Shown here: piece by piece, positions 1 to 18,551 of the stretch
How the letters are laid out: every line of letters starts with the position of its first letter
How positions within the stretch are numbered: the stretch's first letter is position 1
Source of the DNA: Panorpa germanica
Lineage: Eukaryota > Arthropoda > Insecta > Mecoptera > Panorpidae
Direction: 5' to 3'
Assembly (NCBI GenBank): GCA_963678705.1
Contig: OY783220.1
Coordinates: 1,261,001-1,325,000 of the forward strand
Length of the DNA stretch: 64,000 nt
Notes under the pieces: model-generated
What the model saw: only the letters and a program-made list of their open reading frames with translations
The model's database searches: none
What the model was told of the DNA's origin: nothing
Position numbers and translations under genes: made by a program

Positions 1-718
1 TGGTATTCTGTAAGAAATTTCCATCGATTTTATTTTTGTCGCTGGAAAAATATCGACCAAATTATAAGGTCGCCTTCAGCGGTGACTTTAAAATTTTTCA
101 TCGCTGTATTTTTGATAACTGTCAAACAATTTGAACAATAATTTGCTGTAGTTGGAGGATTCTACGAAAAAATAGAAAATAAGTTAGTATTTATATGTAT
201 ACATATATTTTTTATTTTTTTATTGACATCCCATTACAATATTACAATCTAACCATAGATATATATACATATGAATATATAAATATATCAGAAAGTGAGG
301 TTATGTTGTTTGTCAATTATTGCTTCAGGTGAATGATTTTTTTACATAAATTGTGCATGGCCATTTGAAATTCTTTTTATAATACTTATTTCCACACTGA
401 TTTTCCCGTTTTTCTTTTCGTAGATGCCATATTGACTTTTTTTAAATAGATTTTGACATGTAGAAATTATATAAACAACTGTCATTTAAAATATTTTACG
501 GCCTTAAGTTACACATATACAGTTATAGATAAAATTGTGTTAGTAGTGAGTGGTATAGCGTACAGTCTCGAGTCTCGAGATGGCAAATTAAGTATTTTTG
601 TTAATTGTGAGATTTTGAGTCTGTGAGCGATAGCAGCATATGAAACGAATAGGTAATAGAATTCATACGATGGAAGTTCAAAAGAGTTATAGAAAAGGCT
701 TTAAAAATCGATTGCGGT
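1..718. other. No gene seen; probable LINE 3' tail near 205-262
   Basis: AT-rich sequence with no coding signal that I can support. On the minus strand, 205-262 reads as a LINE-like 3' end: a TAGATTGTAA motif followed by ATGTCAATAAAAAAAT. The same layout is seen at the 3' end of the jockey-type fragment at 56283-56537. Similarity to the right HPD copy begins only at about 719 (matching 45481), so this stretch is outside the duplicated unit or follows an insertion in that intron. Confidence 0.4.
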
Positions 719-851
719 TGAGTCGAATATGTATAATCTTCCTAAAAGGTGAAGTACAGAGATATGAGCTATCTGATCAAGTTACCGCCACCACATTGTA
801 TAAATACATCATCACACAACTTGTTAACGTCCCCATGTAATTTCATTTTCA

Positions 852-7163
<6,312 letters not shown>

Positions 7164-7640
7164 CTATAAAAAGAATGTGTTATAAATTTTATTGAATTTC
7201 GACTTTGTCAGCAGGGTGTAATCGCATTAGCACACTTTATTATGGGAAGTAATTTCTACTTTAATATTTATCAATATGTTCATATGAACGTGCCATTTTA
7301 TGGTTTATTCAGTGAGTAAGGGTAAAAAATGGTGCTAGAAAGTTAAAATTTGTACGTAGGGTCTCTTTGTACCATATTTTCAAATAAAAAAAGAAATTAC
7401 AATAGATTTAAGAACCCACTTGTTAAAAAATTTATTCAAGTGAAATACAATTAACACTTAGAATATTACAATTAAGTTTCAAAGACAGTGAGAGATTTTA
7501 TATTTTGACATATTTAGTTGTTGGTAGAATTTAAATAACAGTATGGTACATATATTATATGTAGTATACCCTACTTACCGGCTAGGTGTTATTTTAATAA
7601 TAAATGACGTATTATATACATATATATATATATATATATA
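7164..7640. other. Intron 1 sequence shared by both HPD copies, then TA repeat
   Basis: Sequence from 7164 to about 7610 matches 48509-48965, the intron directly upstream of exon 2 in the complete copy. Similarity stops at about 7610, where a short (TA)n run and then a Helitron begin. No gene is seen here. The edge marks where the left copy loses its upstream part. Confidence 0.75.
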
Positions 7641-7978
7641 CTAGCTGTCCCGGCCACGCGTTGCTGTGACTAACGTTTTTGTCATATTACATTACATGGC
7701 GTCAACAATCTAGTCAACAGATTTCGATTTACTCAACAGAATATTTACTCAATCTAGTCAACAGATGTCGCCATCATCGTCGCCCGATGTCATATGTCAT
7801 ATACAGATAATTAATAGACAAATAATTAGCAATAAGATAAATAAATTGAGATGTAAGCTATCCTATCTTTCAAGTTGGGTCAAACTGCACACGGTGTACA
7901 AATTTCATTAAAATCGGTTAAGTAGTTTAGGAGTCCATAGCGGACAACACAGTGACACGTAATTTATATATATTAAGA
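7641..7978 (-). mobile_element. Non-autonomous Helitron, canonical ends
   Basis: Read on the minus strand the element starts with TC (TCTTAATATATATAAATT, ending at 7978) and ends in CTAG at 7641. A GC-rich potential hairpin (GCAACGCGTGGCCGGG) lies just before the end. The base before TC is A and the base after CTAG is T, the host A|T site diagnostic for Helitrons. There are no inverted repeats and no target duplication. It is 338 bp and non-coding. Confidence 0.85.
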
Positions 7979-8499
7979 TAAGATAATCTACATAAAAACA
8001 AAAAAGTGTTATTATTGTGTAACTAAATACTATCCTAAAACAAATAAAGTACCTACTATATAGAAAACAACTACAAAATGAAACTGTGTTTAAAAAGTAA
8101 TATTACGATGATAATTATATCGCATAAACAAATTAGCGCTGCATTCAACCGTTCAGTAGGGAGCCGATCGCGCGAGTGACCCGCGCGGCATGGTATCTCG
8201 TTGAGCTACACCCCCCTCCCGGCTTGCCCGCAAGCACCACCTCTCTCCCGCCGCGCCGGCCAGCGCAGAGAGCGAGTTGGTTTTGTTTGGGAGTTATTTA
8301 TCATTGTAATATTTAAAGTTTTTTGTTGAAATACCATAAAAACGGTTTTTGTGAGTTAATCTTAAAAGATAGACATATACTATCGCGGACTGTTTTTTAG
8401 ATCATTAAAAGAGATATTATTCTTTAATACATATTTTTTGTGTATCTTGAACCGTTTTCACGGCGCACGCAACGGAAGGCTTCAAAGATGAAAAAATAA
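7979..8499. other. No gene; GC-rich island and body of a truncated Helitron
   Basis: About 140 bases at 8148-8288 are strikingly GC-rich for this window. On the minus strand they include GCTTGCGGGCAAGC, a stem-loop of the kind found near Helitron 3' ends. The rest leads into the Helitron 5' end at 8500-8683. No CTAG end was located, so the left limit is open. No coding region is seen. Confidence 0.4.
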
Positions 8500-8683
8500 T
8501 TTCTTCCGTTTTTTACACATTTACCACTATATCTTTGCTCCTATTGGTCGTAGCGTGATGTTATATAGCCTATAGCCTTCCTCGATAACTGGACTATCCA
8601 ACACAAAAAAAATTATTTAATTCGAACCAGTAGTTTCGGAGATTAGCGCGTTCAAACAAACAAACTCTGTCGCTTTATAATAT
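8500..8683 (-). mobile_element. Helitron 5' end fragment, copy A
   Basis: About 184 bp nearly identical to 10472-10655, including AACCAGTAGTTTCGGAGATT and GCTTTATAATAT on the plus strand. It is cut at 8683 by the LINE at 8684-10460. The two copies differ at only a few positions. With the upstream GC-rich part it probably forms the body of one Helitron. Confidence 0.65.
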
Positions 8684-10460
8684 TTTTTTTTTATATTTAT
8701 TCACTTATTTGCCTTGACTTTCTTTCGTCATAGCCACCAACAATCTTTTTTAAATACATCTTTTATAATTTATAATTTAATTTTACAAATTTATAAATAT
8801 TTTAATATTTCACTAATTAATTTCCGTCCGTTCCACTGTATAATATCAATTTCTAGAAACCTTATTTACGAATAGACGCTATTTAATAATTATAATTTTA
8901 TATGTTACTCTAATATGTATGCTCTTATATTATATTATTTTTATAATTTCGCTATTTTTTTCTTCCTCTTTCTATATTTTCAAATATAGAAAATTTATTT
9001 GAATCCGTCATGAATTTATTTCTTTCTTCATTTTTATTTTCACTAAAATTTTGTGATACTAATAATTTAGAGTTGGATTGAATTTTTAGTACTTTTATGG
9101 ACCTCTGAGAATTATTTTCTGTTTGTTCCTCGTCATTATCTTGTTCATTTTTTCTGTAATTGTTCCTTATATTATAAGTTCTAGGTGTAGAATTTGTAAT
9201 ATAATTAATGAAACTTTGTTCTTTCTCATTCTGTTTAGTTTCAATTTTATTATCATTTATATTATTTTGTTTTTTAATATTTTCCTTTTTACAGTTTCTA
9301 TCTAAATATGTTCTTTTTCTAATGGGTGCTGGCTTATATGATGGTATACTATTTTCACGACTTGTTAAATTTTGAGGAAAGTCCTTTTCATAATTAGATA
9401 ATATATCAAATCTATTTTTTGTAGTTACAGCATACGAATTTTTGTCTTTCCAAATTTGAGGTATTTCAATAGCGGCTTCTTGATAACTAAGATTTCTGTT
9501 TCCCATTAAAATTTTTATTTCTTGTTGCCTTTTTCTTTCTTTGCAATTTTTATGAGTCGCATCATGTTCTTCATCACAATTTACACATTTTATAATTTCA
9601 TTTTTACATAAATTTAGCGTATGTTCATTTGAACCACATTTGCTACATCTACTCTTTCCTTTACATTGATTGGCCGTATGGTTATATCTTAAACATTTAT
9701 AACATTGTCTCGTATTTTTAATAAATGGTTCACAGGGTAATTTAGCATTCCAAATATAAATATATTGAGGTAAATTTTGGCCTTCAAAGAAAATGATAAT
9801 ATTTCTAGAGTCCTCATATTTAATTTCATCTTCAACTTTCACTCTCCTTTTTAATCTCCTTATGGAGTGGATTTTATACGGGTCACTATAAATGTTTTCT
9901 TTTAATTCTTCCTCCGAAAATTCAATATCTACATTTTTGATAATTCCAATTCTTGTAATCCAAAACATTGGTATAAACATATCAACTCCTGATGTTTTCT
10001 TGTTATTTAATTTCACTAACATATTAGCTGATTTAGGATTTTTACATACCGCCATTATTCTATTTTTCCCTATTTTCTTTATTTCTGTAATATCTTTTCC
10101 ATATTCTGAATTATATAGCATTTTTGCTGTTTTTAATGTACTGATCCCATATTTTTCATTTAGAATATCTTCTTTCTGAATCATAATTTTATAAGAAGAT
10201 AAAGTTAAATTATCTTCATTGTATAAATTTATATTGGGGTCAACTCCCACTTTCCCCTCAGAATTCAAATTCATTTTTTAAATTCAGAAAATTTGAATAT
10301 TAAAATAATAATATTTTAGATAATGCAATTTTACTTTAAATTTAAATTTACTTTTTAATTAATTTATATATATGTATATTTAATAATATTAGTTCAATTA
10401 AATTATTTTAAGGAAACAAACAAAACACGTCTATCACGTATCGAATGACTACTCGATTGT
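8684..10460 (-). mobile_element. I-type LINE with ORF1 only (ORF2 deleted)
   Basis: It is bounded by a 12-bp target duplication, GCTTTATAATAT, at 8672-8683 and 10461-10472. On the minus strand it starts at 10460, has a leader of about 190 bases, an intact ORF1 (10274-8952), a short trailer and a poly(A) tail (poly-T at 8684-8692). Near 8830-8860 the trailer reads IIQWNGRKL, resembling the start of an ORF2 endonuclease such as IMQWNCRSL of the LINE ORF2 at 28477. The rest of ORF2 is missing. So it is an internal-deletion or half-LINE form that kept its RNA-binding ORF. Confidence 0.8.
8952..10274 (-). CDS. LINE ORF1 (Gag-like) protein with three zinc knuckles
   Basis: A 440-residue open frame with no stops. 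Residues about 70-170 look like the RNA-recognition-type region of I/jockey ORF1 proteins (not aligned here). CCHC knuckles follow at about 190-245: CYKCLRYNHTANQC, then CSKCGSNEHTLNLC, then CVNCDEEHDATHKNC. The C-terminal third is Asn/Lys/Glu-rich and probably disordered. Family knowledge: such proteins bind LINE RNA and form the RNP. The start Met follows an AT-rich leader. No partner ORF2 follows, so it could act only in trans. The frame is fully open despite loss of ORF2, which is worth noting. Confidence 0.85.
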   Translation of the reverse strand: MNLNSEGKVGVDPNINLYNEDNLTLSSYKIMIQKEDILNEKYGISTLKTAKMLYNSEYGKDITEIKKIGKNRIMAVCKNPKSANMLVKLNNKKTSGVDMFIPMFWITRIGIIKNVDIEFSEEELKENIYSDPYKIHSIRRLKRRVKVEDEIKYEDSRNIIIFFEGQNLPQYIYIWNAKLPCEPFIKNTRQCYKCLRYNHTANQCKGKSRCSKCGSNEHTLNLCKNEIIKCVNCDEEHDATHKNCKERKRQQEIKILMGNRNLSYQEAAIEIPQIWKDKNSYAVTTKNRFDILSNYEKDFPQNLTSRENSIPSYKPAPIRKRTYLDRNCKKENIKKQNNINDNKIETKQNEKEQSFINYITNSTPRTYNIRNNYRKNEQDNDEEQTENNSQRSIKVLKIQSNSKLLVSQNFSENKNEERNKFMTDSNKFSIFENIERGRKK

Positions 10461-10471
10461 GCTTTATAATA

Positions 10472-10665
10472 TTTCTCCCGTTTTTTACACATTTACCACT
10501 ATATCCTTGCTCCTATTAGTCGTAGCGTGATGTTATATAGCCTATAGCCTTCCTCGATAACTGGACTATCCAACACAAAAAGAATTATTCAATTCGAACC
10601 AGTAGTTTCGGAGATTAGCGCGTTCAAACAAACAAACTCTGTCGCTTTATAATATTAAGTATAGA
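10472..10665 (-). mobile_element. Helitron 5' end fragment, copy B
   Basis: On the minus strand it begins TCTATACTTAATATTATAAA at 10665, preceded by A, as Helitrons do. It repeats the 184 bp at 8500-8683. It ends at CGGGAGAA and is followed directly by the ATATTATAAAGC of the LINE target duplication. Before the LINE arrived, B and A were therefore adjacent in the same orientation, a head-to-tail partial Helitron repeat. Confidence 0.7.
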
Positions 10666-10689
10666 TTATTTTATTTTATATATATATAT

Positions 10690-11735
10690 ATAGAAATAGA
10701 TATGTACGATAGATACGGAAAGCAAAATTTTAAAGAAAATAGGAGAGGATAGCATAAAGAATGGGGGGGGGAGGAGGTCCAAAAAAGAAAAAGGAGTACT
10801 TTGAAAGGAATGGAATGGCGATAGAGAAGGCAGAGAGGAGAAGAGAAGGAGGCGCAAGTGTGGAAGAGGAGGTAAGGAGAAGGGATAAGGAGATACAACA
10901 GCAGGAGAGAATGGGAAAAAAAGAAAAAAGTAACTACAATAAAAGATATAAAAGGTTATGGGAAAATAATGTGCCTCAGTACCTTATAGAAAAAGACATA
11001 AAACACATAAGAAGAACAGCAAGGTTTAGATTGGGAAATGAGGAAAAAGGAAACAGATACTGGGAAAAGAGTGAGGAAAGAAAGTGTAGAGTGTGCGGAG
11101 CGGAGGATGAAACACTGGAGCACATTAAGTTTGAGTGTATGGAAAAAGTAGCGAGCGAAAGGAATATTGGCCAGCTATTAAAGGGAGGCAGTGAAGGAAA
11201 GAGGTGGATGACGGAAATAGTAAGAAGGAAAGAAAAAACAGGAGAATAAATAAGCTGATGGCTGGGTTGCACAAGGAACAGGAAGAGAAAGGAAGTACCA
11301 AAAGAAGCAATGAAGGGAAGCAGGAGAAAGAAAGAAGTAACGAGGAAACAGTCAAACTTCAGCCCAGAAAAATAGACTAGGGAATAGACCAGTACAGAAG
11401 GATGACTAGGGAAAATGAAGGAAGAGGGTCAAGAGAAGAAGAAGCAGAAAGTACGGTTGGAGATAAAAGTTTGCATGGGGAACATGAAGAGAGAGGGTCA
11501 AGAGAAGAAGAAGCAGAAAGCACTTTTTGGAAGTACTAAAAGTCTAGAATAATTTTTGTTTTTTTTTGTTGTTAGTTTCAATAAATAAATAAAGTCTAGT
11601 TTTAAGAAAATAATTAGTTTTAAATAAAATTAGTAAGTTTAGTTTTAAGGTTGAATTGTTAATATAGGAATGAAATGTAACAAGAAATAGAATACGGCAG
11701 ATTGTAAAGCCGAAAGGCACACACAATTAACAATA
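10690..11735 (+). mobile_element. 5'-truncated LINE (family D), 3' end only
   Basis: Contains the C-terminal end of a reverse-transcriptase ORF (10761-11249) and a purine-rich 3' untranslated region ending near GTAAAGCCGAAAGGCA and a short AATAAA-type tail. The same 3' end and protein occur at 56800-58605 on the minus strand. It is followed by a (TA)n microsatellite. The left edge is approximate. Confidence 0.7.
10761..11249 (+). pseudogene. LINE ORF2 C-terminal fragment with Cys/His finger
   Basis: Encodes about 160 residues rich in Lys, Glu and Arg. It includes RYKRLWENNVPQYL, IRRTARFRLGNEEKGNRYW and the finger CRVCGAEDETLEHIKFEC near residues 108-125. This Cys-x2-Cys-x(7)-His-x4-Cys pattern is the zinc finger after the RT domain of several LINE clades (R1 and relatives). 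The RT core is missing, so the insertion was 5'-truncated. The G-run at 10766-10774 is part of the fragment. The clade is not certain. Confidence 0.7.
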
Positions 11736-11851
11736 AATAATATGTATATATACACATAGATATGGATATGAATAGATGTAAATATATACATATAGATGAA
11801 GATATGTATATATACATACATATAGATATAGATATGTATATATATATATAT

Positions 11852-11936
<85 letters not shown>

Positions 11937-11939
11937 CAT
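11736..11939. repeat. (TA)n / TATAGA microsatellite
   Basis: About 200 bases of TATA with GATA and ATAC variants. Open frames through it are only Tyr-Ile repeats and are not genes. The same text, up to CATAGGGATATAGATATGTA, reappears at 34439-34461 and 35279-35365. That is how the nested insertions at this site can be dated. Confidence 0.9.
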
Positions 11940-12143
11940 AGGGATATAGATATATATTTTTTTTTTTTTTGTGGTGAGGAGGAGAAATCTTCCACAAGAC
12001 TTACTAATCCTGCAATCCCTTAGCAGGAAGTGTTGGATTCACTCTCTTGTGAGGGCGCCTACTAACTAAAACTCCCCCTCTCTTCTTCTAGACCACAGTC
12101 TGGGACCGCATAGCATTACTTCAAACTGGGTCTTGCTCTTACT

Positions 12144-12755
12144 CTATTTCTTGTTCACTGCCGCTTCCTTTTTCTTTATTACTGATGTAACAAAGTCGCG
12201 GATGGCATTCCAGTGTTCTTCGTTGGACAGCATTACGTCGACAGTATTGTCCACTGTGAGAGTCGCTTGAGTGATGCGCTGCGCCCGTTCTCTTTCCATT
12301 GTCCATTGCTTACACTTAAAGAACGTATGTTCTGGTGTATCCGTATCACCGCAATACCAGCATTCTGCGGTATCCCTTATGTGGAATCTGTTTAGATAGG
12401 CTCCATAACAGCCATGCCCTCCTAGAAGTTGGGTGATGTAGTAGTCTACTTCCCCATGCTTCCGGTTATTCCACTTTTCCACGTTTTTGATAAGTTTTTT
12501 AGTCCATTTTGCCTTTCCGTTGTCTTTTTCCCACTCTTTTTGCCATTTGTTCGCCGTTTGCTTTTTTGCCTCTTTTCTTTGGGCCTCTCCTTCTGAGAAG
12601 GTTTTTCCCCGTTCTGCTACCATTAGCTCTAGAGGTTCAATCCCGGTTATCACCTGAATCGCCTCCGCCGAAATAGTTCTATAGGCGCTGCCCACCCCAA
12701 TTGCCAGCCTTCTCTGCACTCCACTTAGGGTGTTCCTGTACTTCTTTTTGTCCAT
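12144..12755 (-). pseudogene. R1-type LINE ORF2, C-terminal part
   Basis: An open stretch of 203 codons holding the end of the R1 polyprotein. After RRLAIGVGSAYRTISAEA come a Lys-rich linker, then GGHGCYGAYLNRF and the finger CWYCGDTDTPEHTFFKC near residues 132-148, then a charged tail. The block RR..I...SAYRT.S..A is typical of R1/TRAS elements. It continues the ORF at 32116-34428, separated by the nested I-type LINE. Its ATG is an internal Met, not a true start. Confidence 0.88.
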
Positions 12756-12856
12756 TATCTCTCCCCATGAAAAAACAAAAAGCTATCGCATATTTATGTT
12801 GTATTAATTTTGCTCCTGAAATTATTTTCAATTTATTAAATTTATTATACTAAATA

Positions 12857-15800
12857 CTAGCTTTTACCCCCGTCGCAAGCGACGTTTGTTTTTTGTGAGT
12901 GGCTCGAATTTCAAGTCAAAATTTAATTTTTAAATTGAAATAATAAATAAACTCGTCCTATATTGATTTAACATTTAATAACAATTAATTTTTCATACAA
13001 ACTGACTAAGAAAATACATTTTTTATATCAAAATAAAAAATATTTTGAATTTATGCGATATTTAAACAATTTTTTTTCAAAATTTGGGATTTTCTTTTCG
13101 ATTCGTAAATAAATTGCCAAGGTTAGCCTATATACAAAATTTCAACTTTCTAGCACAATTTTTACTCTCGGCAAATACTGCCTTTGTGCCCCCCAATAAA
13201 ATTTTGAAATTTTGAATTTTTTTTTTTTTAATAATATACTTAATTATTCTAGAATCCAGAAAATGATGTTTCTCCACAGTTCCCTACCGGGCCCCCAAAT
13301 TTCTTTAACCCCCCCTTTTTCAATTTTTGAATTTCTAATTTTTGAGAAATGTCAGCATTGAATACTTTAATACACATGCAAAATTTCAACTTTCTATCTT
13401 ATACGAATTAAAAGTAATACAGCAAAGAAGGGATCACTTTTTTCCAGTTTTTCCAAAATTACGGGTTTCCAGGAAATTCAGGGAAAAATCCGGGGACGCC
13501 AAAAGTCTTAGAATTTTTTTCTCAACGAAATAGGAAATTTTTAAAAACTTCCCTAGAGCCGTTTTCGAGATGCCATACAAAATTCGAACCAAACATATAA
13601 ACACATAAACATATGTGAATATAAATATACACTTGGGACATTATAATATACTTGAGTTTACCCCCGTCGCAATGCGACGTCTTTTTGGCGTGTATCATTT
13701 GAATTCAATAAAATAATTCGTAATTAAATTTCATATTTAACTGTTCTATTTTTAAATTGAAATAATAAATAAACTCGCGCACATATACACACATATAAAT
13801 TGACTAAAAAAAAATTATTTTTTTATCAAAATAAAAAATATTTTCAATTTATGCGTTATTTGACCAACTTTTTTTCAAAATTTGGGATTTTTTTTTTCGA
13901 TTCGTAAATAAGTTACCAAGGTTAGCCTATATACAAAATTTCAACTTTCTAGCACAATTTTTACTCTCGGAAAATACTGCCCCCGTGCCCCCAAATAAAA
14001 TTTTGAAATTTTGAATTTTTTTTTATTAATAATATACTTAATTATTTTACAATCCAGAATATGAACTTTTTTCAAAGTTCCCTACCGGGCCCCCGAATTT
14101 CTTCAACCCCCCCTTTTTCAATTTTTAAAATTCTAATTTGTGAGAAATGTCAGCATTAAATAGCTTAATACACATGCAAAATTTCAACTTTCTATCTTTT
14201 ACTAATTAAAAGTTATAGAGCAAAAAAGGAATCACTTTTTTTTCCAGTTTTTCCAAAATTACGGGTTTCCAGGAAATTCAGAGAAAAATCCGGGGACGCC
14301 AAAAGTCTTAGAATTTTTTTCTCTACGAAATAGGAAATTTTTAAAAACTTCCCTGGAGCCGTTTTCGAGATGCCATACAAAATTTGAACCAAACATATAA
14401 GAATATAAGAAAACAAATATACACCTGGGACATTATAATATACTAGCTTTTACCCCCGTCGCAAGCGACGTTTGTTTTTTGTGAGTGGCTTGAATTTTAA
14501 GTCAAAATTTAATTTTTACATTGAAATAATAAACAAACTCGTCCTATATTGATTTAACATTTAATAACAATTAATTTTTCATACAAACTGACTAAGAAAA
14601 TACATTTTTTATATCAAAATAAAAAATAGTTTGAATTTATGCGATATTTGAACAACTTTTTTTCAAAATTTGGGATTTTTTTTTTGATTCGTAAATAAGT
14701 TGCCAAGGTTAGCCTATATACAAAATTTCAACTTTCTAGCACAATTTTTACTCTCGGCAAATACTGCCCCCGTGCCCCCCAATAAAATTTTAAAATTTTG
14801 AATTTTTTTTTTATAAATAATATACTTAAATATTCTAGAATCCAGAAAATGAATTTTCTCCAAAGTTCCCTACCGGGCCCCCGAATTTCTTTAACCCCCC
14901 CTTTTTCAATTTTTGAATTTCTAATTTTTGAGAAATGTCAGCATTAAATACCTTAATACACATGCAAAATTTCAACTTTCTATCTTATACAAATTAAAAG
15001 TAATACAGCAAAAAAGGGATCACTTTTTTTCCAGTTTTTCCAAAATTACGGGTTTCCAGGAAATTCAGGGAAAAATCCGGGGACGCCAAAAGTCTTAGAA
15101 TTTCTTTCTCTACGAAATAGGAAATTTTTAAAAACTTCCCTGGAGCCGTTTTCGAGATGCCATACAAAATTCGAACCAAACATATAAACACATAAACATA
15201 TAAGAATATAAATATACACCTGGGACATTATAATACACTTGAGTTTACCCCCGTCGCAATGCGACGTCTTTTTGGCGTGTATCATTTAAATCCAATAAAA
15301 TAATTCGTAATTAAATTTCATATTTAACTGTTCTATTTTTAAATTGAAATAATAAATAAACTCGCGCACAATATACACACATATAAATTGACTAAAAAAA
15401 TATTATTTTTTTATCAAAATAAAAAATATTTTCAATTTATGCGTTATTTGACCAACTTTTTTTCAAAATTTGGGATTTTTTTTTCGATTCGTAAATAAGT
15501 TACCAAGGTTAGCCTACATACAAAATTTCAATTTTCTAGCACAATTTTTACTCTCGGCAAATACTGCCCCCGTGCCCCCCAATAAAATTTTGAAATTTTG
15601 AATTTTTTTTTAATAATAATATACCTAATTATTCTAGAATACAGAATATGAACTTTCTCCAAAGTTCCCTACCGGGCCCCCGAATTTCTTCAACCCCCCC
15701 TTTTTCAATTTTTGAATTTCTACTTTTTGAGAAATGTCAGCATTAAGTACCTTAATACACATGCAAAATTTCAACTTTCTATCTTTTACGACTTAAGAGT

Positions 15801-18498
15801 AATGCAGCAAAAAAGGGATCACTTTTTTTCCAGTTTTTCCAAAATTACGGGTTTCCAGGAAATTCAGGGAAAAATCCAGGGACGCCAAAAGTCTTAGAAT
15901 TTTTTTCTCTACGAAATAGGAAATTTTTAAAAACTTCCCTGGAGCCGTTTTCGAGATGCCATACAAAATTTGAACCAAACATATAAACATATAAGAATAT
16001 AAGAAAATAAGAATATAAGATCATAAGAATATAAGATCATAAGAATATAAATATACACCTGGGACATTATAATATACTAGCGCTTCGCCCCGTCGCAAAG
16101 CGACGTGTATTTAATATTTGTAAATAAAAAAAAGTTATTTGCTAAATTGAATTTTCGCTAAAATATATCATCTTTTAAATTTATGTTTCCTTATTTTGTT
16201 ATAATTCTTTCATTTACAGTAATAAATCACTGTATTGACCAGTCTCCAGTGCCCCCGCCCATAAGCCCCAATCATTACCTCTTGGCTCCATGCTCTGTTA
16301 CGTTTCCGAACATTTAATTTGATTTCTATATACTTCCGCCATGGATCGCCTCCTTCCTTCAGCATCGCCGGTCCTTAGAGTACTTTCACAGCGCCGCCGC
16401 TTTAGCGCTATAATTAAATAATCCTTCGGTTCCTCCTCCCTGCATATAATTATCATTTATCCTGATGAATCACAGTATTGAACAATGTCCACTCGCCCCT
16501 AAACACCAATCATCACTTCTTGGCTCTATGTTCTGTATCGTTCTCGCACTTTCAATTGTATTCCTCTGCACCTCTGCACCTCAATGCGCCCACTTGCAAC
16601 ACCACAGCCCACCTGAGCATCATCGCTCATTACGGCACTTTCTTATCGCCCCCGTTTTACCGCAATTATTAAATAATCTTGCGCTTTCACGCCCTGCGTA
16701 CTAATCTCTTAACAATTAGTTTTCAAAATTAATACATTACTGGCAACCTACATACTAAATTTCATCCTTAGAAGTACATTATTTTTTAATAATTATTCGA
16801 TAAGATAAATGCTTGATAAAATTAATTTTCATTTATTTCAATGTAAACCTACTAATTACATCAATTCATTTATGTTTTAAAGAAAGCCTAGCGAATCGCT
16901 CCTAATAATCTCATCTATAGCCCTTATCCTTCCCGTTATTGTACTTTCAATTTAATCCCCTGAACCGCCGCCCACATTTCCAGCACCAAAGCACATATTC
17001 TACAACACGGTTACCTCCCAGAGCCATTATAATCTATCGCTACTTCTTCTAACATCACCGTTACTTGGTGTCCTGAACTTCGGCGCCACCCTCTCCTCCA
17101 ATCAGGCACTACCAATTTAATATTACAGCAATTCATTTACATAATTAAAACTGCACTGTAATCTTACGTTCTAATTTTCGTATTTATATTTACGATATAA
17201 TATTAGTCTCCCCATAATCCCCGCTCCTGAAATAAAATTGTCAAATTTTAGGCATAACAATCTATTTTGCTCGTAACAATTCTCTCTACCAAATTTTTTC
17301 CGCCCCCACTTCCCCAATTTAACGCCACTACTAAGGTTAAATTTATTTTTCGAAAATATCCACATGCGTAGTTTCTATTTTTTTAATTTCCTGTTAACTA
17401 TTTCCCCCCTATAACTCTCACTCCTGTTCGATTTCACAGCACAACAAACGCACCAAAAATAAATTCAATTCTACTATTGAATGTAATTTAACTATCTAAC
17501 TTATAGAGAACTATTGTGCTTCTATTTAATATTCTACATGCAAAATATCATCGTTGGTCTTCTATTTTGTTCTTATACTCGGTTTATCACTCCCCACTCT
17601 AGTGTTACACTTAAGAAAATGTAGTTTTTTTTTATATTTTCGTTATTAATATGTCAATCTATATCAGCGTACTAAATTTCAGCTTTGTATTTATATTTTA
17701 GCATTAGTACCCCCACATACCTGCGCTACTGAACAAGTTTGTCAAATTTTACCACAGGGATCTATTTTATTTGTATCTAAGAACATATATTCTAAACTAT
17801 AGCCTTTCATCTCTATTTTTCATATTTCTGGTTTTTAGCCCCCAGCGCCCGCCGCCTCTGGAAAGTTGCAGTTTTGTATAGTTTGTCTTTAATGACACTC
17901 TAAATAGGGCCCACATTCCAAATATCAACGTTCTAGCTCTGTTGCGACATTGCTTCTAAAAAATCACGCCGCTACTGAATTAAAATTTAATAATCCAATT
18001 ATTGGCAAACATGCGCAATTAGTTTCTCAATACATACCGTAAGTTTTATTACTACTTTTTCAATATTTCTGGCCTTTTCTGTCTCAACTCCCGCCGCCAC
18101 TGGAAATTTAGGGCTGTTTATTTTTTTTCATTAATGACACTCTAGAGCGAGCGTACATATTAAATTTGAACGTCCTAACTCTATTCTAACATTGCCCCCG
18201 GAAATTCGCGCCGCTACTGAACTCAAATTTTAAATGTCCAACTATTGGCAAATGTGCACAATTATGGTCTCAATACACATACCAAATTTCAGTTTCCTAT
18301 CTTTTCTAGTTCGTCAGATATTTGCAAAAGTATTTTTTCAAATTTTCAAGTTTTTCCAGAATAATTTTTTCCAGGGAAATTCAGGGAAAAATTCAGGGAC
18401 GTAGAAAGTCTTAGAAATTCGTCCTTAACATAATATCAAAATTTAAAAAACTTTGTAGGCGCCGTTTAGAAGATACCATATAGATTTTGTTACCGGAA

Positions 18499-18551
<53 letters not shown>

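Noticed and set aside
640-840. 66-codon plus-strand frame beside the left HPD copy
   Set aside because: It spans the duplication edge and intronic sequence shared with 45481-45560, and the frame is not kept in the right copy.
8500-10655. The 184-bp direct repeat read as a giant LINE target-site duplication
   Set aside because: A 12-bp duplication (8672-8683, 10461-10472) lies directly at the LINE ends and explains the insertion. The longer repeat is then an earlier tandem Helitron end.
11645-11997. Three overlapping minus-strand frames of 70-116 codons rich in Tyr and Ile
   Set aside because: They are translations of the TATA/TATAGA microsatellite and part of the R1 poly(A) region.
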